64,000 nucleotides of DNA from CALMFG01 sp963674805 (GTDB lineage Bacteria > Bacillota > Clostridia > Christensenellales > CALMFG01). The stretch is taken from assembly GCA_963674805.2 (NCBI GenBank), contig CAXXNY010000005.1, positions 372,001-436,000 of the forward strand, read 5' to 3'. Position 1 is the stretch's first letter, and every line of letters starts with the position of its first letter. Position numbers and translations under genes: made by a program. Shown piece by piece: positions 32,992 through 43,402 of the stretch. The notes beneath the pieces are model-generated. The model had not been told where the DNA came from. It worked only from the letters and a program-made list of their open reading frames with translations, and ran no database searches.

Positions 32992-33411
32992 ATGGCGTCA
33001 ACCTATCACTTGGAAATTATAACGCCTGAGAAGATTTTCTTTGAGGGCATGGTCCAGTCGGTAATCATACCCAGCGAAGACGGATTTATGAGTGTCTGGA
33101 AAGGGCACGAGCCTATCGTTATCGCGATCGCCATCGGGCCGATAAAAATTAATATTGACGGGGAATGGAGCGAATGCTCCACATCCGAGGGCTTTATGGA
33201 AGTGCGTCCGGATAAAACGCAGATTTTTGCGCAGGCAGTAGAATGGCCGGAGGAAATTGACCTTAAGCGTGCGCAGGAAGCGGCAGAGCGGGCCAAAGAA
33301 CGGCTGCGGCAGAAGCAGAGCTATACTGAGCACAAGCAGAGCCAGATTGCGCTTGCGCGTGCAATGGTACGGATGAGGGTCGGACGGCGAAAAGGAAGTA
33401 TGGATTCTTAA
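32992..33411 (+). CDS. atpC: ATP synthase F1 subunit epsilon
   Basis: 139 residues: the N-terminal beta sandwich (TYHLEIITPEKIFFEGMVQS) and a C-terminal helical hairpin rich in Ala/Glu/Arg. The latter can extend along gamma to inhibit ATP hydrolysis. It starts three bases after the beta stop, last gene of the operon. Confidence 0.94.
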   Translation: MASTYHLEIITPEKIFFEGMVQSVIIPSEDGFMSVWKGHEPIVIAIAIGPIKINIDGEWSECSTSEGFMEVRPDKTQIFAQAVEWPEEIDLKRAQEAAERAKERLRQKQSYTEHKQSQIALARAMVRMRVGRRKGSMDS

Positions 33412-33433
33412 AAAGCCCGAAAAGGGCTTTTTG
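33409..33433 (+). terminator. Terminator of the ATP synthase operon
   Basis: AAAAAGCCC / GGGCTTTTT stem with a GAAAA-type loop, followed by TTTTTG. Confidence 0.85.
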
Positions 33434-33541
33434 TTTACAAATATACAGGATATGGGTGTTTAAAAAACATACAGGGAATGATAAAATAGTGAAATCAAAA
33501 GGGATAACATAAGTGACGGCTGATTAACCGGGAGATCAGAA

Positions 33542-33973
33542 ATGCTGGTAAAACAAATATCCATTTTTACACAAAATATTCACGGGGATTTGGCGGGGAT
33601 TACCGCTGTGCTGGCCGACAACAATATTGACTTAAAGTCTTTGTCGATCGCCGATACAAGCAGCTTTGGTGTTATCCGCGCCATTGTTGAGGATGCGGAA
33701 AAAGCGGTACACGTCTTAAAGGCCGCCGGATTCACCGCAAAGATCACAGAGGTGCTGGCCTTTGAGGTGGCAGACAGACCGGGCGGTCTGGCGGAGGTCC
33801 TTAAGGTATTTGAAAAAGAGGATATTGAGATTGAATATTTATATTCCTTTGTCCGCTCAAAAACCGGCAGTGCGCTGATTGTGTTCAGAACCGAGGATTT
33901 GGATCATACCATTCAGCTCTTAAACCAGCACGGGGTAAAACTGTTATCAAACGAAGAAGTACATCATATATAG
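33542..33973 (+). CDS. Tandem ACT domain protein
   Basis: 143 residues made of two ACT domains (about 4-66 and 70-135). The second shows the ligand-loop pattern ADRPGGLAEVLKVFEKEDIE. ACT pairs bind amino acids and usually act as sensors. There is no attached catalytic or DNA-binding domain. It precedes alanine racemase by nine bases and is probably cotranscribed with it. The ligand is unknown. Confidence 0.85.
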   Translation: MLVKQISIFTQNIHGDLAGITAVLADNNIDLKSLSIADTSSFGVIRAIVEDAEKAVHVLKAAGFTAKITEVLAFEVADRPGGLAEVLKVFEKEDIEIEYLYSFVRSKTGSALIVFRTEDLDHTIQLLNQHGVKLLSNEEVHHI

Positions 33974-33982
33974 GAGACCGGC

Positions 33983-35107
33983 ATGGACAGCAGAACCGGA
34001 GCAATTATTGATTTAACCGCATTACAGCATAATATAAAGAATTTAAAACATTCCCTGCCGCATCATACCAAATTTGCGGCAGTCGTTAAAGCGGATGCAT
34101 ACGGGCACGGCGCCTTAGAGGTATCCCGGAAGGCAATTGAGAGCGGGGCGTCGATGCTGTGCTTTGCGACGGCAAAAGAAACGATTCCCGTATTAAAAGC
34201 GGATGTCCGTGCACCGATGCTGGTGATGGGCGCGCCCATGGAGGATGCGCTTGATATTATCGTGGATTTCGAGATACACCAGTGTGTTTTTACACCGGAG
34301 CACGTCCGGATGATTCAGAAAAAAGCGGAAGAAAAAAACCGCGAAGCGTATGTCCATGTCAAAATTGACACCGGCATGAACCGTATCGGCGTTAAGACCA
34401 TGGCGGAGTTTGAGACGCTGATGGAAAGTCTGATTGAATGCGAACGCGTTGTTTTTGAGGGCATGTTTACACACTTTGCAGCTTCGGATGAGACGGATAA
34501 ATCATTCAGCCAGCAGCAGATGGCCGCTTTTTCGGCATTTGTGGACGCCGCGAAAGCAAAGGGGTTCAGCCCGATTTTACACGCCGGAAACAGCGGTGCG
34601 ATTATTGATTTGCCTGAATACGGATTTGATTTTGTCAGAGCAGGCATCTCACTCTACGGGTATTATGCATCGGATGAAGTCAATAAAGAAAAAGCAGCGT
34701 TAAAACCCGTGATGACGGTATATTCCCATGTGGTGCATGTGAAGACCGTTAAAGCCGGGGAATCCATCAGTTACGGGCGGACGTTTACCGCGAAAAAAGA
34801 CATGAAAGTCGCTACGGTGGCAATCGGCTATGGTGACGGATTAAACCGACTGCTTTCGAATAAAGGGGCGATGCTGGTCAGCGGCAAACGCGCACCCATT
34901 GTCGGCCGGGTCTGCATGGATATGACCATGTTGGATGTCAGCGATATCGAAAACGTGAAAGCAGGAGATATGGTTATCGTCATTGGCTCTTTGGGGAACG
35001 AGCAAATTACGGCAGATGAACACGCAGCGATTTGCGGCACAATCAGTTATGAGATTTTGTTATCGTTCACGGGCCGGGTTCCGAGGGAGTACAAAGATGA
35101 GGGATAA
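33983..35107 (+). CDS. alr: Alanine racemase
   Basis: 374 residues, fold III PLP enzyme interconverting L- and D-alanine for peptidoglycan. The PLP lysine lies in AAVVKADAYGHGA (about residue 36), the SYGRTF and VCMDMTMLDVS motifs carry the second-subunit catalytic Tyr region, and IGYGDGLNR contacts the PLP phosphate. A TAGGAG site precedes the ATG. The end overlaps the next gene by 11 bases. Confidence 0.96.
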   Translation: MDSRTGAIIDLTALQHNIKNLKHSLPHHTKFAAVVKADAYGHGALEVSRKAIESGASMLCFATAKETIPVLKADVRAPMLVMGAPMEDALDIIVDFEIHQCVFTPEHVRMIQKKAEEKNREAYVHVKIDTGMNRIGVKTMAEFETLMESLIECERVVFEGMFTHFAASDETDKSFSQQQMAAFSAFVDAAKAKGFSPILHAGNSGAIIDLPEYGFDFVRAGISLYGYYASDEVNKEKAALKPVMTVYSHVVHVKTVKAGESISYGRTFTAKKDMKVATVAIGYGDGLNRLLSNKGAMLVSGKRAPIVGRVCMDMTMLDVSDIENVKAGDMVIVIGSLGNEQITADEHAAICGTISYEILLSFTGRVPREYKDEG

Positions 35108-35660
35108 CAAGGCAAGCGTTCGAGATAAGCTGCTGGCGTTAAGAAACGCAATGACACCCGAAGAAGTGAATGCGGGTTCTGAAAAAATTTTTAAGAAACT
35201 GAAAGCACAGGAGAAATTCCGGAGAGCAAAAGGCGTGCTGGTTTATTCGAGCTTCCGTAACGAAGTGAAAACCGATCGTATCATTGCGTTGATGGAGGAC
35301 TTGGGCAAGGTCATTTATCTGCCTGTTGTGATGGGCGATGGTTGTTTAGTTGCCTGTAAAAACAGCGATATTACCCAGCGAAACACCTATGGCATATCCG
35401 AACCGGTTCCGGTGGAAACAGACTTGCTGGACAATGAAAAAATCGATTTGGCGGTTTGTCCCGGCGTCGGCTTTGACCGCAGCTTAAACCGGATTGGGTT
35501 TGGAAAAGGCTATTATGACCGCTTTTTAAGTAAAGCTGCGGTGTATAAAATCGGCCTATGCTATGATTTTCAGATGGTGGACTCGGTCTATCCTGATCCG
35601 CATGATGTACCGATGGACATGGTCATCAGTGAAAAGCGGATATATAAACGGAGAAAATAA
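35097..35660 (+). CDS. 5-formyltetrahydrofolate cyclo-ligase
   Basis: 187 residues. It converts 5-formyl-THF to 5,10-methenyl-THF with ATP. N-terminal KASVRDKLLALRNAM, the VYSSFRNEVKTDRII segment and the diagnostic NRIGFGKGYYDRFLS (ATP and folate site) are present. The start is the ATG at 35097 overlapping the alr 3' end, preceded by GAGGGAG; the longer open frame upstream is inside alr and lacks homology. Confidence 0.93.
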   Translation: MRDNKASVRDKLLALRNAMTPEEVNAGSEKIFKKLKAQEKFRRAKGVLVYSSFRNEVKTDRIIALMEDLGKVIYLPVVMGDGCLVACKNSDITQRNTYGISEPVPVETDLLDNEKIDLAVCPGVGFDRSLNRIGFGKGYYDRFLSKAAVYKIGLCYDFQMVDSVYPDPHDVPMDMVISEKRIYKRRK

Positions 35661-35663
35661 GCG

Positions 35664-36206
35664 GTGCGGGTAATCAGCGGAAAATACCGCGGCAGACGTC
35701 TGCAGGCGCCGGAAGGAAAAGGCGTACGCCCGACAACGGACCGGGTAAAAGAAGCGATGTTTTCGGTTATCCAATTTGATATTCCGGAAGCCAGTGTTCT
35801 GGATCTGTTTGCCGGTTCTGGTGCGCTCGGCATTGAAGCGCTCAGCCGAGGTGCCAAAGATTGTATATTTGTCGAAAATAACCGCCGTCATATTGACTGT
35901 TTAAAACAGAATCTTGAAAAGGTTTCTGATCCTTTTGAGATAATCAGCGCTGATTTTCTGGCCGCACTCAAACGCCTGTGCGGCAGGAAATTCGACCTAG
36001 TCTTCTGCGACCCGCCGTATGATTCCGATTATTATAAAAAGGCAATGACGTTTCTCATTGAAAATGATATGATAAATGAGAACGGTGTGGTGGTTATGGA
36101 GACAAAAACGGGGATGGTGATAGAGCCTGACTTACCGCTTAAAATCACCCAGACCAAGACTTACGGCAGTACAACGCTGTTGTTTATAAAAAAGGAAAAA
36201 CAATGA
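35664..36206 (+). CDS. rsmD: 16S rRNA (guanine(966)-N(2))-methyltransferase
   Basis: 180 residues. VISGKYRGRRLQAPEG and RPTTDRVKEAMFSV at the N terminus, SAM loop DLFAGSGALGIEALSRGA and catalytic DPPYDSDYY identify RsmD. Start GTG at 35664 with GGAG upstream. It overlaps coaD by four bases, a very common bacterial pair. Confidence 0.95.
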   Translation: MRVISGKYRGRRLQAPEGKGVRPTTDRVKEAMFSVIQFDIPEASVLDLFAGSGALGIEALSRGAKDCIFVENNRRHIDCLKQNLEKVSDPFEIISADFLAALKRLCGRKFDLVFCDPPYDSDYYKKAMTFLIENDMINENGVVVMETKTGMVIEPDLPLKITQTKTYGSTTLLFIKKEKQ

Positions 36207-36682
36207 AGATTTGTGTTTATCCGGGCAGTTTTGACCCGATTACATTAGGACATCTCGACATCATTACGCGCGGCAGCCAGCTTTGCGACCGTCTGATTGT
36301 GTGCGTAATGGTGAATACTGCAAAGCGTCCGGCCTTTCCGATGGAAAAGCGTCTGGAGATGATTAAAAAATCCGTTGCGCATCTGAAAAACGTTACTGTA
36401 GATGCGTATGAAGGATTATTAGTTGATTATATACATCAGCAAAACGCATCAATCATCTTAAGGGGGCTTCGCGCCGTATCCGACTTTGAGCATGAGTTTG
36501 CCATGTCGGCGATGACCGACAGCATGGCGGATGATATTGAGACCCTGTTTTTAATGACGCGGGCGGCGTATTCATTTTTATCGTCCAGCCTGGTAAGGGA
36601 GGTTGCCAAGTTCGGCGGTGATGTATCCGCATATGTACCCAAGCCGATTGTCGCAGATGTAAAACAGCTGAAAGATAAGTGA
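36203..36682 (+). CDS. coaD: Phosphopantetheine adenylyltransferase
   Basis: 159 residues. Fourth step of coenzyme A synthesis. The nucleotidyltransferase motif YPGSFDPITLGHLDII, ILRGLRAVSDFEHEFAM and the C-terminal YSFLSSSLVREVAKFGGDVS are diagnostic. Confidence 0.96.
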   Translation: MKICVYPGSFDPITLGHLDIITRGSQLCDRLIVCVMVNTAKRPAFPMEKRLEMIKKSVAHLKNVTVDAYEGLLVDYIHQQNASIILRGLRAVSDFEHEFAMSAMTDSMADDIETLFLMTRAAYSFLSSSLVREVAKFGGDVSAYVPKPIVADVKQLKDK

Positions 36683-36706
36683 ACGAGATAAACCGGAGTA
36701 TCGCAC

Positions 36707-39700
36707 GTGACAAACGTTGACATCGAAAAATCCAAATTCAATCAACTGGCCGCCAAGTGTTTCGACGAAAAAACGCTGGCTTCGGTCGGGATTGAAACCA
36801 TATACCAGAAACGCGAACTAAACTGCTATTATGCGGTTTTTTCTATTGACCATATACTGAGCGCCGCAGATGAGACCGCCATATTCACGCGCAAGAAACA
36901 GGTCTTTAACGGCGTGATGGATGTAAAGTTCTTTTTTGATTACTCTGAATTAATCGAAAAAAACCGTGACATCATCAATCATCTCAATCATCTCATTTTT
37001 AATCTGTTTGAAGGGTTTCGCCCGCGGATGAAAGAAACGCACGCGTATATTGACGCCGGACGGTACCACGTCGATTTCAAAAATGAGATGCAGCGCGCAA
37101 TGTTCTTAAAACTGGGTATTAACCAGTTTATCGAAGAATACTTAACGTTCAGCTTTAAAAAGAATTACGCTCTGGCGCTTGGGATCGACCAAACGCTGAA
37201 GGGTACGGATGTATCGGATATTACGGTGAAAGAACCGTTAATGGCGGCGGAAACAAAAAAAGAAAAAACGAAGCCGTCAAAAGCGAAATCTGGTAAAGCG
37301 AAAAAGGAAGTCCAGCAGCCGCAGGGCAAGACCCTGACTGGCACATCCATCAGAAGAAAGCCCATGAAAATCAGCGATATCAATGACGAAACAAGCCGCG
37401 CAGTAATCTTAGGTGATGTGATTGATATTGATTCGCGCACATGCCGGAACAAAGCCATGCTGGCCATGTTCCATGTAACCGACTACAGCTCGACGATATT
37501 ATGCAAGATGTTTTTAAGCCAGGATCGGTTCGGCAGAATCTATAACGGTCTTAAAGACAGCAAAGTGAAGCTGGAAGGTGAGATATCGTTTGATGTCCGG
37601 ACCAAGTCCTTTACGATAAAACCCATAAATATCATGGTGATGGAAAAGGAAATCCGCACAGATGATGCACCCGAAAAGCGGGTGGAACTGCACGTCCACA
37701 CCGTGATGAGCGACGAGGATGCCACGATTCAGATCGGCGAGTTGATTAACCGTGCAAAACACTTTGGGCATAAAGCCGTCGCGATCACCGACCACGGCGT
37801 GCTCCAGGCATATCCGACAGCGCTCCAGGCCGCGAAAAAGGCGGGCATCGATGTTATCTTCGGTTTGGAAGCCTATATGACGCTCAACGAGGCTGACGCG
37901 TTTAAAGGCTCAAAAGACATTCCGTTGGATGGTGAATACGTGGTTGTGGATATCGAAACCACAGGATTTTCGCCGGTGAATGATACGATTACCGAAATCG
38001 GTGCGGTGCGGATCAGAGGGCATGAGATAGTTGAGACATTCTCAACCTTTGTGGACCCGGAGCGTCCCATTCCGCCGCGCATTACGCAGGTGACCGGCAT
38101 CACCGAGGATATGGTTAAGGGTGCGCCGAAACAAAAAGAGGCAATCCGCCAGTTCTTGGACTTTGCCGGAGATGCGTGTTTGGTAGCGCATAACGCGTCC
38201 TTTGATATGTCGTTTTTCCGAAGCGGCGGCGCGCGCTACGGCATCCTGTTTCATAACCCGGTGCTGGATACACTGACATTATCACGCTGCTTATTATCAG
38301 AAAACAAACGCCATGATCTAAAAACAATGGCCAGCCATTTTAATATCAGCTTAAAGCACCACCGTGCGCTCAATGATGCGCAGGCAACCGCCGAAGCGCT
38401 GCTCCGGTTTTTCACGATGATGCAGGGGATGGGAATTACCGGCACAGGGGATATGAATACATCGCTCGCCGAGCTGCTAAACACAAAAGATACAAAGGTA
38501 TTCCATACCGTTTTATTGTGCAAAAATAAAACCGGGCTTAAAAATTTATATAAGATTGTATCTAATGCGCATATCAACGGGTTTTACCGTAAACCGCGCG
38601 TTTCCAAACACTATATCGAAGAGAACCGTGAAGGCTTGTTAATCGGCTCGGCCTGTGAACGAGGAGAGGTATTCCAGGCCCTGCTGAACGGCGCATCCGA
38701 CCGGATGCTGGATTATATCGGGAAGTTTTATGACTACCTCGAAATCCAGCCCACCGGCAATAACGCGTTTTTAATCCGCGAGGGCAGAGCTGCGGATGTC
38801 AAGGCGCTGGAGGCTTACAACCGCCGGATTGTGGCATTGGGTGATAAATGGCATAAACCCGTTGTGGCCACCTGTGATGCGCACTTCCTTGATGAACGGG
38901 ATGCGGTGTTCAGAGAAATTCTGCAGACCGCCAAAAAGTTTGATGATGCAAATGAACAGCCGCCCTTGTTTTTCCGCACCACAGATGAGATGCTGGCGGA
39001 GTTTGCTTATCTCGGCGAAGAAAAGGCGCAGGAAATCGTTGTTGCCAATACAAATAAAATTTATGGGATGACCGAACGGTTTGACCTGTTGCCCAAAGAC
39101 CCGGCAATGCCGAAGATTCCGAATGCAGATGAAAACATCAGAGCGCTGGCCTATAAAACCGCCGGGGAAATGTACGGTGATCCGCTTCCGGAACTGGTTC
39201 AAAAACGATTGGACCGCGAAATGAACGCTATCGTTACGCATGGCTATGCCGTCCTCTATTATATTGCGCATCTGTTGATCAAAGACTCACTGGATAACGG
39301 TTATATCGTCGGATCCCGGGGGTCGGTCGGATCCTCGCTTGCCGCACGTATGACGGGCGTGACCGAAGTTAATCCGCTGCCGCCGCATTACCGGTGCGGT
39401 GAGTGCCGCTATTCTGATTTTGATATTGATAAGAGTCAGTATCATTGCGGCGTAGACCTGCCGAAAAAGTTATGCCCAAAGTGCGGTGCGCCGTTGATCA
39501 GCGACGGGTTTGATATTCCGTTTGAAACCTTTTTAGGGCTGAATGCCGATAAGGTGCCGGATATTGACTTGAACTTTTCGGGTGATTATCAGCCCAAAGC
39601 GCATCAGTGGACGATTGACTTCTTTGGGGAGTCTCACGTGTTCAGAGCCGGAACAATCAACACCATTTCGGATAAAACGGCGTTCGGCTATGTGAAGAAC

Positions 39701-40993
39701 TGGCTGGAGACCACCGGAAAGACCGCGACGCATGCCGAAATTACGCGGCTGGCCAAGGGAATTACCGGCGTTAAGCGCACGACCGGACAGCATCCCGGCG
39801 GGCTTGTGGTACTGCCAAAGGACAAAGAGATTTTCGACTATACGCCGGTGCAAAAACCGGCCAATGACATGACGAGCAAATCCGTGACCACTCATTTTGA
39901 CTTTGAGTCACTGCACGATACGTTGGTCAAGCTGGATATCCTCGGCCATGACGACCCGACCATGCTGAAGATGCTGTCGGATATCACCGGAGTGGATGCG
40001 AGAACCGTTCCGCTGAACGATCCCGAGACCATGACGCTGTTTTCGTCTCAAAAGGCGCTGAAGCTGAAAGAGAAAAAGATGCTGGACAGTGAAGTCGGCA
40101 CTTTCGGCGTGCCGGAGTTTGGCACAAAATTTGTCCGGGGCGTGCTGACGCTGACCCGCCCGACGACTATGGCGGAGCTGATCCGAATCTCAGGATTGTC
40201 GCACGGTACAAATGTATGGCAGGGAAATGCCGATGAATTGATTGAGGCGGGAACGGCGACATTAAGTGACGTTATCGCCACCCGTGACGATATCTATAAC
40301 ACGCTGATTGAGCACGGCGTTGAACCGAAGCTGGCTTTCTTTACGATGGAAAGCGTCCGCAAAGGGCGCGGGTTGACCGAAGAAATGACACGCGCAATGA
40401 AAAAGGCGAACCTGCCGGACTGGTTTATCGCTTCCTGTATAAAGATTTCTTATATGTTCCCGAAAGCGCATGCGGTGGCGTATGTGACTATGGCGCTGAG
40501 AATCGCGTATTTCAAAGTGCACCACCCGATTGCATATTATGCCGCCTATTTTACCGTTCGTGCGGATAACTTTGATGCGGCGTATGTATATGACGGTGAA
40601 AACGGCATTAAAAAGGCGATTCAGGATATTGAGAAAAAGCAGAAGGAATTCAGCGCGAGTGCAAACGAAGTTTCACTGCAGGTATACCTTGAAGTCGCGC
40701 TTGAAATGTATCTTCGGGGAATCGGGTTTTTACCGGTGCATCTTGAGAAATCACACGCCACTCAATATCTGATCGAAGACGGCAATATCCGCCTGCCGTT
40801 CGCGGCGATGGCGGGGATAGGGGAAAACGCTGCGGTGAGCCTTTATGAGCAGGCAAGAATTAAGCCTTATATCTCTAAAGAGGACATAAAAAACCGGGCG
40901 AAAGCGTCCAAAACCGTGCTGGATGCGCTGGAGAGTTTCGGATGTCTCAGCGAGATTACGAATGAAAACCAGATCAGCTTTTTTGACGAATAA
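36707..40993 (+). CDS. polC: DNA polymerase III, PolC-type alpha subunit
   Basis: 1428 residues, the usual PolC length. Order: N-terminal region, an OB-fold (about 215-315), a PHP domain (from about 325, VELHVHTVMSDEDATI) interrupted by the 3'-5' proofreading exonuclease (about 410-575, VVDIETTGFSPVND), a zinc site (about 897-930, CGEC...CPKC) and the polymerase active site PDIDLNFSGD near residue 950. PolC replicases are a hallmark of low-GC Gram-positives and their relatives. GTG start at 36707. Confidence 0.97.
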   Translation: MTNVDIEKSKFNQLAAKCFDEKTLASVGIETIYQKRELNCYYAVFSIDHILSAADETAIFTRKKQVFNGVMDVKFFFDYSELIEKNRDIINHLNHLIFNLFEGFRPRMKETHAYIDAGRYHVDFKNEMQRAMFLKLGINQFIEEYLTFSFKKNYALALGIDQTLKGTDVSDITVKEPLMAAETKKEKTKPSKAKSGKAKKEVQQPQGKTLTGTSIRRKPMKISDINDETSRAVILGDVIDIDSRTCRNKAMLAMFHVTDYSSTILCKMFLSQDRFGRIYNGLKDSKVKLEGEISFDVRTKSFTIKPINIMVMEKEIRTDDAPEKRVELHVHTVMSDEDATIQIGELINRAKHFGHKAVAITDHGVLQAYPTALQAAKKAGIDVIFGLEAYMTLNEADAFKGSKDIPLDGEYVVVDIETTGFSPVNDTITEIGAVRIRGHEIVETFSTFVDPERPIPPRITQVTGITEDMVKGAPKQKEAIRQFLDFAGDACLVAHNASFDMSFFRSGGARYGILFHNPVLDTLTLSRCLLSENKRHDLKTMASHFNISLKHHRALNDAQATAEALLRFFTMMQGMGITGTGDMNTSLAELLNTKDTKVFHTVLLCKNKTGLKNLYKIVSNAHINGFYRKPRVSKHYIEENREGLLIGSACERGEVFQALLNGASDRMLDYIGKFYDYLEIQPTGNNAFLIREGRAADVKALEAYNRRIVALGDKWHKPVVATCDAHFLDERDAVFREILQTAKKFDDANEQPPLFFRTTDEMLAEFAYLGEEKAQEIVVANTNKIYGMTERFDLLPKDPAMPKIPNADENIRALAYKTAGEMYGDPLPELVQKRLDREMNAIVTHGYAVLYYIAHLLIKDSLDNGYIVGSRGSVGSSLAARMTGVTEVNPLPPHYRCGECRYSDFDIDKSQYHCGVDLPKKLCPKCGAPLISDGFDIPFETFLGLNADKVPDIDLNFSGDYQPKAHQWTIDFFGESHVFRAGTINTISDKTAFGYVKNWLETTGKTATHAEITRLAKGITGVKRTTGQHPGGLVVLPKDKEIFDYTPVQKPANDMTSKSVTTHFDFESLHDTLVKLDILGHDDPTMLKMLSDITGVDARTVPLNDPETMTLFSSQKALKLKEKKMLDSEVGTFGVPEFGTKFVRGVLTLTRPTTMAELIRISGLSHGTNVWQGNADELIEAGTATLSDVIATRDDIYNTLIEHGVEPKLAFFTMESVRKGRGLTEEMTRAMKKANLPDWFIASCIKISYMFPKAHAVAYVTMALRIAYFKVHHPIAYYAAYFTVRADNFDAAYVYDGENGIKKAIQDIEKKQKEFSASANEVSLQVYLEVALEMYLRGIGFLPVHLEKSHATQYLIEDGNIRLPFAAMAGIGENAAVSLYEQARIKPYISKEDIKNRAKASKTVLDALESFGCLSEITNENQISFFDE

Positions 40994-41054
40994 GGACGGG
41001 CTTTTTAATGCCCGATCCTGAGAATACGCGGGCATGAGGATATTTTAAAATCAA

Positions 41055-41083
41055 TTGACGAATGAAACCGACATGGTTATAAT
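41055..41083 (+). promoter_or_regulatory. Promoter of secD-secF
   Basis: TTGACG and TATAAT with 17-base spacing, 31 bases before the secD ATG. Close to consensus. Confidence 0.8.
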
Positions 41084-41114
41084 GTAACCAGTGTTTTGAG
41101 GAGGCATTTTTTTT

Positions 41115-42380
41115 ATGAAGCTACGCAGCGCAGTATTTTTGATACTCATTATTGCGGTTGTCGGCGCACTTGTTTATATTGGTCTCTTTGGTATTTCGAT
41201 TGGGATATACAAAGTAGACCCATTGCAGGAGCAGATTAACCTGGGACTGGATTTAACCGGCGGCGCGTACGTCGTTTATGAGGCGGACAATCCTGAGGGT
41301 GTTGACAACTTAGCGGAAAAGATACAAGGGACCATGACGGTGTTCCGAAACCGGCTGGATGCCAAGGGCTTCACAGAAGCCACGATCGCCCGTCAGGGCG
41401 ACGACAGAATCCGCGTGGAAGTGCCGTTTAACAGTGAAAACGGGACGGGCGCGGATCCGCAGTTGATCTCTGAAGTGTTAGGGAAGGCCGCAGTACTGGA
41501 GTTTAGAGGTCCGGACGATGTGGTCATCTTAAGCGGTGATGATGTGGTATCGGCCAAGGCTATCTTAAGTGAAGGCCAGCCGGTGGTTGCGTTTGAACTG
41601 TCTAACGAAGGAACATCTGCGTTTGGAGTGGCGACAGCTAAATTCATCGGACAGAATATCGGTATTTATGTTGATGGCATAATGATTTCCAACCCTGTCG
41701 TTAAAACGGTCATCAATACCGGCAGCGGCCAGATTGAAGGCAGTTTTACATCTGAAGAAGCCGTTGACCTCGCCATTCAGATTGAGAGCGGGGCTTTGCC
41801 GCTGAAAATTCACGAAATCGAACAGCGCTCCATCAGCGCAACATTAGGCGTGGACGCACTGTCAAAGAGCATTATGGCGGGTGCCATCGGCATCGCAATA
41901 CTGTTCCTGTTTATGCTGGTTTATTACCGCGTACCGGGCTTTGTTGCCGATCTGGCGCTGTTGATTTATATGTTTATCATGCTGATTCTGCTCGCGGGTA
42001 TCAGCAGTATCCAACTGACACTGCCGGGCATTGCGGGTATTATCCTGTCAATCGGTATGGCGGTGGATGCGAACGTTATCATATTTGAGCGGTTTAAAGA
42101 AGAATTAAGACTCGGCAAGACGCTTCGGACGTCCTTGAGCTCGGGTTATCATAAAGCGGTCCGCACGATTCTGGATGCGAATATCACAACAATTATCGCA
42201 TCGATTGTGCTGATGATTTTTGGAAAAGGCGTGATTAAGAGCTTTGCGTATACGCTGACCATTGGTATTGTCGTATCAATGTTCACGGCATTGTTTGTGA
42301 CACGCTGGCTGTTAAGGCTCTTTATGGGTCTCGGCATCAAAAATAAAGCCTTATACGGAGCGGGGAGGGTTGAAGAATAA
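41115..42380 (+). CDS. secD: Protein translocase subunit SecD
   Basis: 421 residues. First membrane helix (about 5-27), the motif LGLDLTGGAYVVYEA, a periplasm-like P1 domain (about 60-240) and five helices at the C terminus including GAIGIAILFLFMLVYYRVPG and GMAVDANVIIFERFKEEL. It uses the proton motive force to pull secreted proteins through SecYEG. It overlaps secF by one base (TAATG). Confidence 0.96.
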   Translation: MKLRSAVFLILIIAVVGALVYIGLFGISIGIYKVDPLQEQINLGLDLTGGAYVVYEADNPEGVDNLAEKIQGTMTVFRNRLDAKGFTEATIARQGDDRIRVEVPFNSENGTGADPQLISEVLGKAAVLEFRGPDDVVILSGDDVVSAKAILSEGQPVVAFELSNEGTSAFGVATAKFIGQNIGIYVDGIMISNPVVKTVINTGSGQIEGSFTSEEAVDLAIQIESGALPLKIHEIEQRSISATLGVDALSKSIMAGAIGIAILFLFMLVYYRVPGFVADLALLIYMFIMLILLAGISSIQLTLPGIAGIILSIGMAVDANVIIFERFKEELRLGKTLRTSLSSGYHKAVRTILDANITTIIASIVLMIFGKGVIKSFAYTLTIGIVVSMFTALFVTRWLLRLFMGLGIKNKALYGAGRVEE

Positions 42381-43309
42381 TGAATACAGGAATTATTTCA
42401 AAAGCAAAGTATTTCATGATTGCCTCTGCGCTGATTATTTTAGTCGGGATTGTGTTTGGTGTAATTTTCGGGCTTAATCTCGGTATTGACTTCACCGGCG
42501 GAACACTGATGACAATTGACTTGGGTGAACCGTTTGAGGTCCAGGATGTGAAAGATGTGCTGGAAGCGAACGGCGTCAGTGACGCACCGGTCGTGAAAAG
42601 CAGTTTGACTGTGGAAGCAGAGCCGACACAGGCGCAGATCCGCATCAAGGATATTAAAGGCGTTAAATCAGAAGATTTAAGATCGGATATACTCACCGGA
42701 TTAAAAGTAAACTATCCGAATGCGGTTGTCTATGACGGTGAAACCATCGGGGCGGTTACCAGTTCGGAAATCATCAGGAACGCATTTATGGCTGTAATCA
42801 TTGCATGCGCGCTGATGCTGGTTTATATCTGGATACGGTTTGAGCTGTATTCTGGTATTGCGGCATTGGTCGCATTAATACACGATGTCCTGATTATGAC
42901 GGCAGTGATGGCCATCTTTAAACAACAGATTAACAGTCCTTATATTGCGGCCTGTTTGACTATTGTCGGATATTCCATCAATGATACGATTGTGCTGTTT
43001 GACAGAATCAGAGAAAACAACCGCAAGTATTCACATCGTGAATTTACACGGAGCGAAGTGGCGGATATCAGCATTAAAGAGACCTTATCGAGAACGATTA
43101 ATACATCTATGACCACGCTGGTTACAATTACCTGCCTGTATATTTTCGGTGTGGACTCCATCAAGGAGTTTGCGCTTCCGTTAATCATTGGATTAATCAG
43201 CGGAACCTATTCGTCAATCCTGATTGCGAGCCCGATTTGGGTCGGCTTAATGAACCGGTCGCTATCGCGGCTCGGTATTAAACACAAAAAAGATACAAAG
43301 ACGGCATAA
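42380..43309 (+). CDS. secF: Protein translocase subunit SecF
   Basis: 309 residues with six membrane helices. N-terminal GLNLGIDFTGGTLM, central domain, and GYSINDTIVLFDRIREN plus the RTINTSMTTLVTITCLYIFG segments are typical. It pairs with SecD. Confidence 0.96.
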   Translation: MNTGIISKAKYFMIASALIILVGIVFGVIFGLNLGIDFTGGTLMTIDLGEPFEVQDVKDVLEANGVSDAPVVKSSLTVEAEPTQAQIRIKDIKGVKSEDLRSDILTGLKVNYPNAVVYDGETIGAVTSSEIIRNAFMAVIIACALMLVYIWIRFELYSGIAALVALIHDVLIMTAVMAIFKQQINSPYIAACLTIVGYSINDTIVLFDRIRENNRKYSHREFTRSEVADISIKETLSRTINTSMTTLVTITCLYIFGVDSIKEFALPLIIGLISGTYSSILIASPIWVGLMNRSLSRLGIKHKKDTKTA

Positions 43310-43332
43310 AGCATGAATAAACGGTAAACAAT

Positions 43333-43367
43333 AAAGCCTTTCCGCTTTTCTTCGGAAAGGCTTTTCT
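43333..43367 (+). terminator. Terminator after secF
   Basis: A perfect 12-pair stem AAAGCCTTTCCG / CGGAAAGGCTTT with an eight-base loop, followed by TTCT. Confidence 0.8.
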
Positions 43368-43402
43368 GCTATCATGTATCATATAAGAAAAGCGAGTTAG
43401 AA

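Noticed and set aside
34983..35096. N-terminal extension of the 5-FTHF cyclo-ligase
   Set aside because: The extra codons lie inside alr and do not resemble the family; the ATG at 35097 has a good ribosome site.
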